From: Thermohalobaculum sp039027855
Lineage (GTDB): Bacteria; Pseudomonadota; Alphaproteobacteria; Rhodobacterales; Rhodobacteraceae
Assembly (NCBI GenBank): GCA_039027855.1
Contig: JBCCJI010000011.1
Span: forward strand, 62,001 to 126,000
Direction: 5' to 3'
Length of the DNA: 64,000 nt
Shown here: positions 33,787 through 42,938 of the stretch, one piece after another
How the letters are laid out: each line of letters opens with the position of its first letter
Numbering within the stretch: the first letter of the stretch is position 1
The notes under the pieces: generated by a model
Seen by the model: the letters and a program-made list of their open reading frames with translations, nothing else
The model's database searches: none
Told to the model about the DNA's origin: nothing
Program-made: the position numbers and the translations under genes

Positions 33787-35964
33787 TCAGGCACTTGGCG
33801 CGAAACGCCGCACGGCAAAGAGGCTGGCGAACAGCAGGATGCCGAGCAGATCGGTCCGCCAGTCGCCCGCGATCAGCGCGATTGCCACGGCAAGCAGGCC
33901 AAGGCGCATCCAGCCCGGCGCGACCCCCGCAAACCATCCCTGCACCGCCGCCGCCAGCACGGCCACGCCGGCCAGCCCGGTCAGGGCGTTGCGCAGGATC
34001 TCGTGCCAGGCGCCCTCCATCAACAGGCCGGGGCTGTAGAAGAACATGAACGGCACGATGAACGCGGCGAGCCCGACGCGGAAGCTGGCGATGGAGGTGC
34101 GCATGGGCTCGGAGCCCGCGATGGCGGCGCCGGCATAGGCCGCCAGCGCCACGGGCGGGGTGATCGCCGAGACGACGGCGAAGTAGAAGACGAAGAAATG
34201 CGCGACCAGCGGCTCGATGCCGATCTCGATCAGCCCGGGTGCGACGACCGAGGCTGCGACCGCATAGGCCGCGGTCGTCGGCATCCCCATGCCAAGGATG
34301 ACCGCGATCACCATGGCGAAGAACAACGCCAAAAGCTGGCTGGTCTCGGCCAGATCGAAAAGCAAGGCCGAGAAGCGCGCACCGACTCCGGTCAGCGAGA
34401 TCACCCCGACGATCAGCCCCGCACAGGCGCAGACCGTGATGATCTGGATCGACATCCGCGCGCCCTCGCCCAGCGCCTTGACGATGCGGCGCGGGCCCAT
34501 CGCATGGGGGGTCAGCCAACTGACGACGGCCGCCGAGACGATGGCGAGCGTGCCCGCGCGGATGACGGAATAGCCGACGAAGATCGCACCGATCAGGATG
34601 AGGATCGGGATGAACAGATAGACCCGTTTGAGAAGCTCCAGACCCCTCGGCAGTTCCTCGGCCGCGACACCGCCAAGGCCCATGCGGCGCGCTTCGAAAT
34701 CCACCATGAAATAGATCGAGGCGAAGTACAGCAGCGCCGGCACCAGCGCCGCGATCACCAGATCGGTGTAGGGAATGCCGGTGATCTCGGCCATGATGAA
34801 GGCGCCCGCCCCCATGATCGGCGGCATGATCTGCCCGCCGGTCGAGGCCGCAGCCTCGATCGCGCCGGCCGATTGCGGCCGGTAGCCGACCCGTTTCATG
34901 AGCGGAATGGTCAGCGCGCCGGTCGAGACGACATTGCCGGCCGAGGTGCCGTTGATCATGCCCATTAGCCCCGAGGCGAAGACCGAGACCTTGGCCGGCC
35001 CGCCCGCCAGATGCCCGGCCGCCGCAAAGGCGCAGTCGACGAAGTAATCCCCGACCTTCGAGCGCTGCAGGAACGCGGCGAAGACGATGAACAGGATGAT
35101 GTAGGTGGAGGATACCGCCGTGGTCGGCCCAAGCACCCCGTTGTCGGTGTAGATATAGGTAAAGAACCGCCGCGCATCGTAGCCCCGATGCTCCAGGAAG
35201 CCTGGCAGCCAGGGGCCGATGAAGGAATAGGCGATGAAGACCCCGGCGATGATCACCAGCGCCAGCCCAGCGACCCGGCGTGTCAGCTCCAGGATCAGAA
35301 CGACCAGCGCGAAGGCCGCAAATCCGTTGTTCGGATCGGCAAAGGGCGTGCCGGCGCGCAGACGCAGGTTCAGCGCTTCAAGACTGAGCACGATGAACCC
35401 GGTCGCCACCGCCACCGCGCCGATCAGCACCACGTCCTGCGGCGCAACCGCCATCCGCCGCGCGCCACGGCCGGCGGCCTCGGGGATCCAGCCCGCGAGG
35501 ATTGCGGCGAGCGTGCCCACCGCCAGCGGCCAGCCAAAGGCCGCAGTGGCCCAGTCAGGCCCCGGCGGCTCGCTGAGCCAGAGCGCCCCAAGCGCCGCGC
35601 AGGACGTCGCGATCCCTGCAGCCCCCACAAGCGCGAGACCAAGGGCAACCCAGCTGAGCGCCGGGTCGCCTCGTTCCCCGCATCCCCGCACCGACCCGGT
35701 CCGCGCGAGCGCGGTGACGGCAAAGCCGAGGCCAAGGGTCCCCGCGACATGCAGGATGCGAAAGGTCCAGGTCTCGAGCGGGGCGATGTTGAGCACATAG
35801 AGGTGCCAGCCCGCGTAGAGCACGCAGAGGATGCCGAGCCCCCGGCCCAGCAGCCCTGTCGGCAGCGGCGCCTCGACCCCGTCACCCCCGACCTCAGGGA
35901 AAGAGACGGCATCGGGGCCGTCGGGCATGCCCCCAACGGCCTCTTTCGCGGATGCATCGCTCAA
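33787..35964 (-). CDS. TAXI-type TRAP transporter fused permease (DctQM)
   Basis: A fused 4-helix (DctQ) plus 12-helix (DctM) permease of 725 residues in the inner membrane. DctM signatures include FVDCAFAAAGHLAGGPAKVSVF, MGMINGTSAGNVVSTGALTIPLM and GMPTTAAYAV. It starts at TTG (35964) preceded by GGGAGAG. It follows its solute-binding protein by 95 nt. TAXI TRAP systems import organic acids using a sodium or proton gradient; the substrate here is unknown, glutamate and C4-type acids being common in the family. Confidence 0.9.
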   Translation of the reverse strand: MSDASAKEAVGGMPDGPDAVSFPEVGGDGVEAPLPTGLLGRGLGILCVLYAGWHLYVLNIAPLETWTFRILHVAGTLGLGFAVTALARTGSVRGCGERGDPALSWVALGLALVGAAGIATSCAALGALWLSEPPGPDWATAAFGWPLAVGTLAAILAGWIPEAAGRGARRMAVAPQDVVLIGAVAVATGFIVLSLEALNLRLRAGTPFADPNNGFAAFALVVLILELTRRVAGLALVIIAGVFIAYSFIGPWLPGFLEHRGYDARRFFTYIYTDNGVLGPTTAVSSTYIILFIVFAAFLQRSKVGDYFVDCAFAAAGHLAGGPAKVSVFASGLMGMINGTSAGNVVSTGALTIPLMKRVGYRPQSAGAIEAAASTGGQIMPPIMGAGAFIMAEITGIPYTDLVIAALVPALLYFASIYFMVDFEARRMGLGGVAAEELPRGLELLKRVYLFIPILILIGAIFVGYSVIRAGTLAIVSAAVVSWLTPHAMGPRRIVKALGEGARMSIQIITVCACAGLIVGVISLTGVGARFSALLFDLAETSQLLALFFAMVIAVILGMGMPTTAAYAVAASVVAPGLIEIGIEPLVAHFFVFYFAVVSAITPPVALAAYAGAAIAGSEPMRTSIASFRVGLAAFIVPFMFFYSPGLLMEGAWHEILRNALTGLAGVAVLAAAVQGWFAGVAPGWMRLGLLAVAIALIAGDWRTDLLGILLFASLFAVRRFAPSA

Positions 35965-36059
35965 GGCTCGTCTCTCCCTGCGGCCGGGTGGGTCACGCGC
36001 GGCAGGCTATCCCGCCCGCCGCCACGGCGCATCCCGGCCGCGCCGGCCGTGGGGGCGCC

Positions 36060-37049
36060 TTAACCCTCAAGCCCGTCGGGGATCTCGATGCCGTTCTCCT
36101 CGAACCAGCGCACCGCGCCGGGATGCCAGGGGATGATGCTGTTCTTGTCGGCGTTCTCCGGCAGGGTCTCGACCGCGGCCTTGTGGATCTCGATCATCCG
36201 CTCGTTCTGGCCCATCACCGCGTCGACCACGGCGTAGACAAAGCTGTCGGGCAGATCGGCATGGGCCACGGCAAAGTTCCACATCGACACGCTGGCATGA
36301 TCCTCACCCATCGAGGGATAAGTGCCCGCTGGGATGGTGAAGGCGGAGACTGGCTGGGTCGCGACAACCTTCTCGACCTCCTCGGGCGTCATGCCGAAAA
36401 AGGCGACATCGGCCTGCGCCTCGACCTGGCTGAAGGCCGGGAAGGGCACGCCGGCGGCCCAGGTGTAGACGTCGATCAACCCGTCCTGCAGCTGCCCGGC
36501 CAGATCTGCCGCACCGCCATGCTGGATCTCGACGTCTTTGCCGAGCTCTTCGAGGATGCGCGGCCAATAGGTGCCCGGCGTCCCGCCGGCCGGACCAACG
36601 CCCACCGTGGCGCCATCGGGGATGTCAGACAGGCTGGTGATGCCCGAGCTTTCCAGCGTCATGACGTGGAAGGCCGTCTTGTACATCGGGAAGATCGCAC
36701 GGAGGTTGTCGTGCTTCAGACCCGGGGCCAGCGCGCTCTTGCCCTCGATCGCATCGCTCGCCGGGCCCATGGTGACCATGGCCATGTCGAGATCGCCGGT
36801 CTGCACCAGCGCCGCGTTCTGCACCGGCCCGCCGGTCACCTCGGCCCCGCCGGGGATGCCCAGTGCCTCCGAGACGAGGTTTGTCCAGCCCGAGCCATAG
36901 ACAAAATAGGTGCCGCCCTGGCTCGCCGTGCCGACGGTGAAGCTGTCGGGCCAGCCCTCGCGATCCTCCGCAATGGCGCTGCCGGCGATGGTGGTGCCAC
37001 CGGCTGCGATGATCCCGACCAGTGCGAAAGAAGCCAGACGCTGTGTCAT
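36060..37049 (-). CDS. TAXI-family TRAP solute-binding protein
   Basis: A 329-residue periplasmic binding protein. The signal peptide (LASFALVGIIAAGGTTIAGSAIA) is followed by the TAXI family start FTVGTASQGGTYFVYGSGWTN and by MVTMGPASDAIEG and GPAGGTPG segments. GGGAGG precedes the ATG. It delivers its ligand to the fused permease encoded directly downstream. Confidence 0.9.
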   Translation of the reverse strand: MTQRLASFALVGIIAAGGTTIAGSAIAEDREGWPDSFTVGTASQGGTYFVYGSGWTNLVSEALGIPGGAEVTGGPVQNAALVQTGDLDMAMVTMGPASDAIEGKSALAPGLKHDNLRAIFPMYKTAFHVMTLESSGITSLSDIPDGATVGVGPAGGTPGTYWPRILEELGKDVEIQHGGAADLAGQLQDGLIDVYTWAAGVPFPAFSQVEAQADVAFFGMTPEEVEKVVATQPVSAFTIPAGTYPSMGEDHASVSMWNFAVAHADLPDSFVYAVVDAVMGQNERMIEIHKAAVETLPENADKNSIIPWHPGAVRWFEENGIEIPDGLEG

Positions 37050-37169
37050 TGTTTGCCTCCCTGGGTGTGCAAGGTGGCCGAGACGATGCTCCGTTCGTCC
37101 CGTCTGACAACAGTCTCTCGGACAAACCTTTGTTATCCTGAGGCGCGACGGGTCTCGCTCGCGCTGCCG

Positions 37170-37997
37170 TCAGGTGTGGTCGGGTTCTTCGGGCGGTTCG
37201 CTGGCCGGGCCCGTGTAGGTCCAGCGATAGCGGGGCGGGGTCGGCCCCTTGTTTCGCCCACCCTCTTGCATCTGCTCCCAGCCGTGGGCCATCGCGCCGA
37301 CCGAGCGGGAGAGGCAGAACAGGCCGCGCGCGAGCGGGGCGGCAAAGCCGAGTTCGGCGAAGATCACCGCCGTCGCGCCATCGATGTTCATCGGCACGGG
37401 GCGCCCACCCTTGGCCGCCGCCAGCGCCGCCTCGACGGCACGGCCGATGGCGGCGAACCGCCCGCTCACGATGCCCTCGCCCGTCGCGGCATCGACCAAC
37501 GCCAGCAAGCGCGGCGCGCGCGGGTCGACGGGCTTGTGAAACCGATGGCCAAAGCCGGGGACAAAGCGCCCATGCGCCGCCTGCCAGCGCGCGACCTCGG
37601 TCACGGCCCTATCGGCCCCGCCAGCGGCATCGATGGCCTGGTAGAGGCGGACCGCCTCTTCGCCGGCGCCGCCATGCACGTCATCCAGCATGTTGACCGC
37701 CGTGGCCATGGCGCCGTTCAGCCCCAGACCGCAGGTCACGCTCATCCGCGCCGCCGCGATCGAGGGTGCCTGCGGCCCATGATCCACCGCCGCCACCAGC
37801 GCGGCCTCCAGCAGCCGCGCCTCGGCAGGCGCAGGCAGCGTGCCGCGGGTCATCAGCCAGACCATCTCGGGGAAACTCACCTTCCCGATAAGGTCCTGCA
37901 CCGGGTGGCCGCGAAAGGCGATGCGCCCAGGTTCCATCTCAATGATCGCCGTCTGCCACCAGTCGGCGACGTCATTGCCGCCATCCGGATTGCTCAC
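37170..37997 (-). CDS. Citryl-CoA lyase-like protein (citrate synthase family)
   Basis: A 275-residue short member of the citrate synthase fold, about two thirds of normal citrate synthase length. Catalytic-region motifs are kept: GFGHRFHKPVDPRAPRL (the GxGH...DPR motif) and NIDGATAVIF (active-site Asp). Short proteins like this are citryl-CoA lyases that cleave citryl-CoA or related hydroxyacyl-CoA esters to acetyl-CoA and an oxoacid. It starts at GTG, overlapping the CoA-transferase stop by 4 nt, so it acts with that enzyme. Last gene of the tct operon. Confidence 0.82.
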   Translation of the reverse strand: MSNPDGGNDVADWWQTAIIEMEPGRIAFRGHPVQDLIGKVSFPEMVWLMTRGTLPAPAEARLLEAALVAAVDHGPQAPSIAAARMSVTCGLGLNGAMATAVNMLDDVHGGAGEEAVRLYQAIDAAGGADRAVTEVARWQAAHGRFVPGFGHRFHKPVDPRAPRLLALVDAATGEGIVSGRFAAIGRAVEAALAAAKGGRPVPMNIDGATAVIFAELGFAAPLARGLFCLSRSVGAMAHGWEQMQEGGRNKGPTPPRYRWTYTGPASEPPEEPDHT

Positions 37998-39226
37998 AGC
38001 ACACCCTCGGCCTTGAGGTCGGCGATCTCCTCGGGCGCGAGCCCCATCTCGCCCCAGACCTCGTCATTGTGCTGGCCAAGCTCGGGCGGCGGGGCCTCGA
38101 CACGCGGCGCCACGCCGTCGATCTTCACACCGGTGCGCACAACCGTGACGTCACGGCCGACACCCGGCACATCGGGGAAGGTCGCGAGCAGGCCGCGATC
38201 CGCGATCTGCGGCTCGGCCATGATCTCGGGCACGCTCATCACCGGGCCGGCCGGGATGCCGATACCGTTCAGTTCGTCCACCCAGTCGCGCCCCGGCCGG
38301 GTGACCAGCACCGCCTCCAGCGCCGCGCGGAGGGGGTGGCGATGGCGCTTGCGATCATCCCGGGTGGCATAGCGCGGATCGTCCAGCAGATGCTCGCAGC
38401 CGAGATGGGCGACCAGCGCGCGCCATTGTTCATCCTTGTTGGCGGCGATGTTGATCATCCCGTCGGCCACCCGAAACCCGCCGGAGGGGGCGGCGGCGTT
38501 GTTCTCATTGCCCATGCGCGAGGGCGACACGCCGGCCATCAGGTGGTTCGAGACCGCCCAGCCCATGGTGACGATCATCGATTCCAGCATCGAGACGTCG
38601 ATCATCGCCCCGCGCGGCCGGGCATTCAGCGCGGCCGAGATGGCCATCGCCGCGGTCAGCCCGGCGACGGTGTCGGCCACGGGATAGCCGACCCGCAGCG
38701 GCGGGCGGTCGGGCTCTCCGGTCATCTGCATAACGCCCGAGGCGCCCTGGATGATCTGGTCATAGGCCGGCCGGGCGATCCACGGCCCGTCCTGCCCAAA
38801 GCCCGAGATCGCGGCGTAGATCAGGCGCGGGTTCTCGGCCTTCAGCGCCGGATAATCGACGCCGAGCCGCGCCATAACGCCTGGCCGGAAATTCTCGACA
38901 AGCACGTCATAGGCGCGCACCAGCCGCTTCAGCAGACCCACGCCGCGCGGGTCCTTGAGGTTCAGTGTGACCGAGCGCTTACCCGCGTTCTGGGCCAGGA
39001 AGCTGACACCCATATTCGCCCGGTTCAGCCCCGCATCGGCGCCCAGGTTGCGGGCGAGATCGCCGCGCCCGGCCGCCTCGACTTTCAGCACCTCGGCGCC
39101 CAGATGCACCAGTTGGTGGCAGCAGAACGGGCCCGCCAGCACGTTGGTGAGGTCCAGCACCCTGACCCCCGCCAGCGGCCGGGTCGTGTCGGGCTGCGCG
39201 CCGGCCTCAGTCACCCGAGGCGACAC
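37994..39226 (-). CDS. CaiB/BaiF family (class III) CoA transferase
   Basis: A 410-residue CoA transferase. N-terminal VRVLDLTNVLAGPFC and VEAAGRGDLARNLG are family-typical, and the probable catalytic Asp is in RPAYDQIIQGASG. It would move CoA from an acyl-CoA donor to the carboxylic acid imported by TctABC. It starts at GTG with AGAAGG upstream and overlaps tctA by 20 nt and the lyase by 4 nt, so all three are co-translated. Together with the lyase it suggests activation of a tri- or hydroxy-dicarboxylate to its CoA ester followed by cleavage. Confidence 0.88.
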   Translation of the reverse strand: MSPRVTEAGAQPDTTRPLAGVRVLDLTNVLAGPFCCHQLVHLGAEVLKVEAAGRGDLARNLGADAGLNRANMGVSFLAQNAGKRSVTLNLKDPRGVGLLKRLVRAYDVLVENFRPGVMARLGVDYPALKAENPRLIYAAISGFGQDGPWIARPAYDQIIQGASGVMQMTGEPDRPPLRVGYPVADTVAGLTAAMAISAALNARPRGAMIDVSMLESMIVTMGWAVSNHLMAGVSPSRMGNENNAAAPSGGFRVADGMINIAANKDEQWRALVAHLGCEHLLDDPRYATRDDRKRHRHPLRAALEAVLVTRPGRDWVDELNGIGIPAGPVMSVPEIMAEPQIADRGLLATFPDVPGVGRDVTVVRTGVKIDGVAPRVEAPPPELGQHNDEVWGEMGLAPEEIADLKAEGVL

Positions 39227-40724
39227 CTTCTGCCCGGAGACGCGCCCGGCGCGCGCGGTAGCTCGGCAGCATCACGAGCGCCAGCGCTACGATCAGCAGG
39301 CCAAGCGTCATCGGCCGCTCCCAGACGAAGCCGATACCATCGTACAGCTGCATGGCGCGGGCGAAGTTGTTCTCCAGCATCGGGCCGAGGATGAAGCCGA
39401 TCAGCAGCGGCGCGAGCGGGTAATCGGCAAAACGCAGCGCCGTCGCCGCGATGCCGAAACCGACCAGGATCAACAGTTCGGTCGCGTTGTTCTGCCCGAT
39501 ATAGGCGCCCATCAGCGTGAAGAAGAGGATGAAGGGGATCAGAAAGGTCCGCGGCACCGCCAGCACCTTAGCGATGTAGGGGATCAGCGGCAGGTTGAGG
39601 ATCAACAGCACCACATTGCCGAGATACATCGATATGATGACAGCCCAGAAGATGTCGGGCTCGTCCACCATCAGCCGCGGCCCGGGCGAGACGTTGAGCG
39701 CGATGAGCGCACCGAGCAGGATCGCCGTCGTCCCCGATCCCGGGATCCCGAGCGTCAGCAGCGGCACGAACGATCCCGTACAGGCGGCGTTGTTGGCGCT
39801 CTCGGGCGCGGCCAGGCCCTTCAGCGAGCCGTTGCCGAATTCCTTCTGCTCTTCCTTGGTGGCAAGGTTCCGCTCCACCGCATAGCCGAGGAACGAGGCG
39901 ATGGTCGCGCCCGCCCCCGGCATGACGCCGATCAGGAAGCCCTGCACCGATTGGCGCCCGATCACCGGCGCGATCTGGCGCGCCTCGGCACGGGTGATGC
40001 GCAGATCCTTGATCTGGCCGTCGCTGTCGCCGGTCTTGGAGCGGTTGGGGTCGAGCACGAGGTAGATCGCCTCGGGCAGTGCGAACATCGCCATGGCGAG
40101 CGTGATGAAGCCAAAGCCCGACTGCAGATCCATGATCCCGCCGGTAAAGCGCGGCAGGTTGAACAGCACCCCCTCGCCCACCGTCGCCATGATGAGGCCG
40201 AGGATCGTCATCAGAAGCGCCTTCAGCACCTGCCCCGATCCGGCGAATGCCGCGATGGCCGACAGGCCCAACACCATCAGCGCGAAGTACTCGGCCGAGT
40301 GGAACAGGAGCGCGACCGAGGCGAGCGCCGGCGCGAAGATCAACAGCAGCACCGCACCGAGCGTGCCCCCGGCAAAGGACGAGATCGCCGCCACCGTCAA
40401 CGCCTTGCCCGCCTTGCCCTGCCGGGTCAGCGGATAGCCGTCGAAACTGGTCGCGACCGTCGAGGCGACGCCGGGCGCATTGATCAGGATCGACGAGGTC
40501 GAGCCGCCGAAGATCGCGCCATAATACACGCCGGCCAGCAGGATCAGCGCGGCCGAGGGATCGCCGATGGTGATCGCGACCGGGATCATGATCGCGATGA
40601 TCGACATGGGTCCGAGGCCCGGCAGCATGCCGATGAAGGTGCCGATCAGGCAGCCGCCCACCACCATGGCGAGGTTTTTGATCGAAAACGCCGTGCCGAG
40701 GCCGATCAGCAATCCTTCAAGCAT
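39207..40724 (-). CDS. tctA: Tripartite tricarboxylate transporter permease TctA
   Basis: A 505-residue, about 12-helix membrane protein. TctA signatures include the LPGLGPMSIIAIMIPVAI and FGGSTSSILINAPG motifs early, then MPGAGATIASFLGYAVERN and TLGIPGSGTTAILLGALIAL. It forms the transport channel with TctB, fed by TctC. GAGGAT precedes the ATG; the gap to tctB is 9 nt. Confidence 0.93.
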   Translation of the reverse strand: MLEGLLIGLGTAFSIKNLAMVVGGCLIGTFIGMLPGLGPMSIIAIMIPVAITIGDPSAALILLAGVYYGAIFGGSTSSILINAPGVASTVATSFDGYPLTRQGKAGKALTVAAISSFAGGTLGAVLLLIFAPALASVALLFHSAEYFALMVLGLSAIAAFAGSGQVLKALLMTILGLIMATVGEGVLFNLPRFTGGIMDLQSGFGFITLAMAMFALPEAIYLVLDPNRSKTGDSDGQIKDLRITRAEARQIAPVIGRQSVQGFLIGVMPGAGATIASFLGYAVERNLATKEEQKEFGNGSLKGLAAPESANNAACTGSFVPLLTLGIPGSGTTAILLGALIALNVSPGPRLMVDEPDIFWAVIISMYLGNVVLLILNLPLIPYIAKVLAVPRTFLIPFILFFTLMGAYIGQNNATELLILVGFGIAATALRFADYPLAPLLIGFILGPMLENNFARAMQLYDGIGFVWERPMTLGLLIVALALVMLPSYRARRARLRAEGVASGD

Positions 40725-40733
40725 CGCGCATCC

Positions 40734-41213
40734 TCACAGAAAACTCGGCAGGGGCCGCAGCACGATGCCAAGCACCGCGTCGACCAACCACCAGATCGAC
40801 CCGGCGGCGACCGCCGCGACCACCAGCGTCAGCACGATCCGCCGTTCCCCCAGCACAAGGCTGCCGCCCGCGAGAAACAGCACGGTCGAGGCGATGAAGC
40901 CGAGCGGACGAAGCAGCAGCGCATAGGCCACCATCATGGCGATCAGCACCAGCGCCTGGACCAGCTTGTACTCGGTCAGACGGCGGTAGTTGATGTCACC
41001 GGCCTTCGGCTCGCTCTCCTTCTCCAGCCCCAGCAGGATGGCGAGCGACAGGGCGACCGCGATCACCGACAGGATCTTGGGAAAGCTCGACGGCCAGACG
41101 GGGTTGCGCTGCATGATCGGCGGCAGCAGCCCGTCCATCGCGAACCAGGCGGTGTAGCCGTAGACGGCCGCGATCAGCAGGATACCGAGCGCCAGCCAAC
41201 GGTCGAGGGCCAT
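40734..41213 (-). CDS. tctB: Tripartite tricarboxylate transporter small subunit TctB
   Basis: A 159-residue protein with four predicted membrane helices, including LALGILLIAAVYGYTAWFAM and LIAMMVAYALLLRPLGFIAS. Size, topology and position between tctC and tctA identify it as TctB. AGGAGG precedes the ATG closely. The 275-nt gap upstream is filled by four palindromic repeats. Confidence 0.88.
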   Translation of the reverse strand: MALDRWLALGILLIAAVYGYTAWFAMDGLLPPIMQRNPVWPSSFPKILSVIAVALSLAILLGLEKESEPKAGDINYRRLTEYKLVQALVLIAMMVAYALLLRPLGFIASTVLFLAGGSLVLGERRIVLTLVVAAVAAGSIWWLVDAVLGIVLRPLPSFL

Positions 41214-41288
41214 GATGGGGGCCTCCTAAGTCCGGGATAGGCCGCCGAGCGGTGGGGCGCGACCCGGCAACCGGAACGGTGAGCCGTT

Positions 41289-41462
41289 GGTGGGCTTGAA
41301 CCCCACCCTTACGCGCGCCATCGGAGCGACACGGGTTATGGTGGGGTCAAACCCCACCCTACGGCGCGGAGGATCGACACGTAGGATGGGGTTTGACCCC
41401 ACCGCACGCCCACGGCACGGGGCATCGGATCCGCACCGCGTAGGGTGGGGTTCTACCCCACC
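41289..41462. repeat. Four copies of a 19-bp palindromic intergenic repeat
   Basis: Copies at 41289-41307, 41340-41358, 41385-41403 and 41444-41462 each read close to GGTGGGGTTnnACCCCACC, a palindrome that can fold as a hairpin. Spacers are unrelated in length and sequence apart from a common TA(C/G)G flank. They lie inside the tct operon between tctC and tctB. They may lower downstream expression relative to the binding protein or protect the tctC mRNA 3' end, as REP-like elements do. Confidence 0.8.
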
Positions 41463-41488
41463 AACGGCCCCACCACGCAGCAACAGGA

Positions 41489-42484
41489 TCAGAGGAAGCC
41501 GAGCTTCTTCATCAAGTCGCCGATCTGCTTTTCCTGGTCCTCGAGGAACGTCGCGAACTCGTCGCCCGGGTTGTAGATATTGACCCAGCCGTTGCGGGCG
41601 CGCACGGCCTCCCACTCGGGCGTGTCGTACATCTTGCCCAGCATCTCGATGTAGGCCGCGCGCTTGTCGTCGGGCAGGCCCGGGGCCGCAAAGAACCCGC
41701 GCCAGTTGACGAAGGTCGCGTCGATGCCCTGCTCCTTCATCGTCGGCGCATCGAAGGCCCCGACCCGCTCGGGCGCGGTCACGCCCAGGATCTTGACCTC
41801 GCCCGCCTTGGCCAGTTCGACCGCCTCGGAAAACCCGGTCGAGAGCGCCTTGATCTCGCCCGAGAGCAGCGCGGCCATCGCCTTGCCGCCCGCGTCATAG
41901 GCCAGATACTTGACCGCGATGGGGTCCTCGCCCGCAGCCTCCATCACCAGCGCGGCCACCAGATGGTCCATGCCGCCGGGAACCGATCCGCCGCCGATGG
42001 CGGTGTCGTTCGGATCGGCCTGGAAGGCGCCAAGCAGATCACCCATCGAATTCAGCGGGCTATCGCTATCGACCACGATCGCCGCGTAGTCGCCGATGGT
42101 GCCGGCCACCAGCGTCAGATCGCGGAAGCTCTGCGGAAAGACGCCTGTCAGCGAGCGGATGACGATGGGCGTCGAGTTCACCATCAGCGTGTTGTGGCTG
42201 CTGTCGGCGTTCTCGATCAGAAAGCCGATGGCCTTGCCGCCGCCGCCGCCCGACATGTTCTCGAAGGACGCCGTGCCGACGATCCCGGCGCCGGTCAGCG
42301 CCTCGCCCGTGCCGCGCGCCGTGCCGTCCCAGCCGCCGCCGGCGCCGCCGGGGATCAGGAAATGCACCTCGTCGACCACCTGGTCGGCAGCCTTTGCAGC
42401 GCCGGCGCCAAAGCCGAGGCCAAGTCCTGCCGTCGCCATGATCGCTGCCAGCGCCGAACGCCGCGCAAGAGTGAAAGCCGTCAT
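41489..42484 (-). CDS. tctC: Tripartite tricarboxylate transporter substrate-binding protein TctC
   Basis: A 331-residue periplasmic binding protein. Signal peptide (ALAAIMATAGLGLGFGAGAAKA), then VHFLIPGGAGGGWDGTARGTGEAL, the typical TctC/Bug N-terminal loop that holds carboxylates by backbone contacts. GGGAGG precedes the ATG. First gene of the tct operon. The ligand is likely citrate or a related tri- or hydroxy-dicarboxylate, given the downstream enzymes. Confidence 0.92.
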   Translation of the reverse strand: MTAFTLARRSALAAIMATAGLGLGFGAGAAKAADQVVDEVHFLIPGGAGGGWDGTARGTGEALTGAGIVGTASFENMSGGGGGKAIGFLIENADSSHNTLMVNSTPIVIRSLTGVFPQSFRDLTLVAGTIGDYAAIVVDSDSPLNSMGDLLGAFQADPNDTAIGGGSVPGGMDHLVAALVMEAAGEDPIAVKYLAYDAGGKAMAALLSGEIKALSTGFSEAVELAKAGEVKILGVTAPERVGAFDAPTMKEQGIDATFVNWRGFFAAPGLPDDKRAAYIEMLGKMYDTPEWEAVRARNGWVNIYNPGDEFATFLEDQEKQIGDLMKKLGFL

Positions 42485-42938
42485 CAGGATCCTCCCGTCT
42501 CAGCCCCGGGGATCGGGGCATCGTTGTCTTCCGCTCTCCGTCACGTCCGTTTGGGCGCAGATTTCGGGAACGGTTTTCGGCATGCAGACTTACCGATGAT
42601 TCCAGCGCCGTCGAGCCGTCATCTGTCCGAAACGATCCCGATCCCGCGAGAAACTGCCGGTTTGTCTGTAAAGCCAGCGCCCTGAGGGCGGCTCGCTGGC
42701 GCGTAAAGCCACCTGACGCAGAGCGCTCTGGGCGGCGTCTGGGCGCCCTTGGGGTGAGAGCGTTGAATGCGTGGCACCTTCGCGCCTGGCGGGAAACCCA
42801 CCGTCAACCATTCAGCGCCTATCCCAAAGGCTGGCGTGGTGGAGCGTCGCGTCTCTGCCGGCATCGCCCGCGGAGCCTGCAGCAGCATGGGGACCATGCG
42901 GCAACCCAACGCGTCGAGCGGACCAGAAGGACGTCGCG
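42485..42938. other. Divergent intergenic region between tctC and the rkpA-like gene
   Basis: 454 nt with no convincing gene. Several frames are open but lack ribosome sites and codon bias. Promoters for the tct operon and for the megasynthase must lie here. No operator-like dyad was identified. Confidence 0.35.

Noticed and set aside
38955..41240. 761-codon open frame opposite tctA/tctB
   Set aside because: Antisense shadow, rich in Arg, His, Gln and Asp, over clear membrane protein genes.
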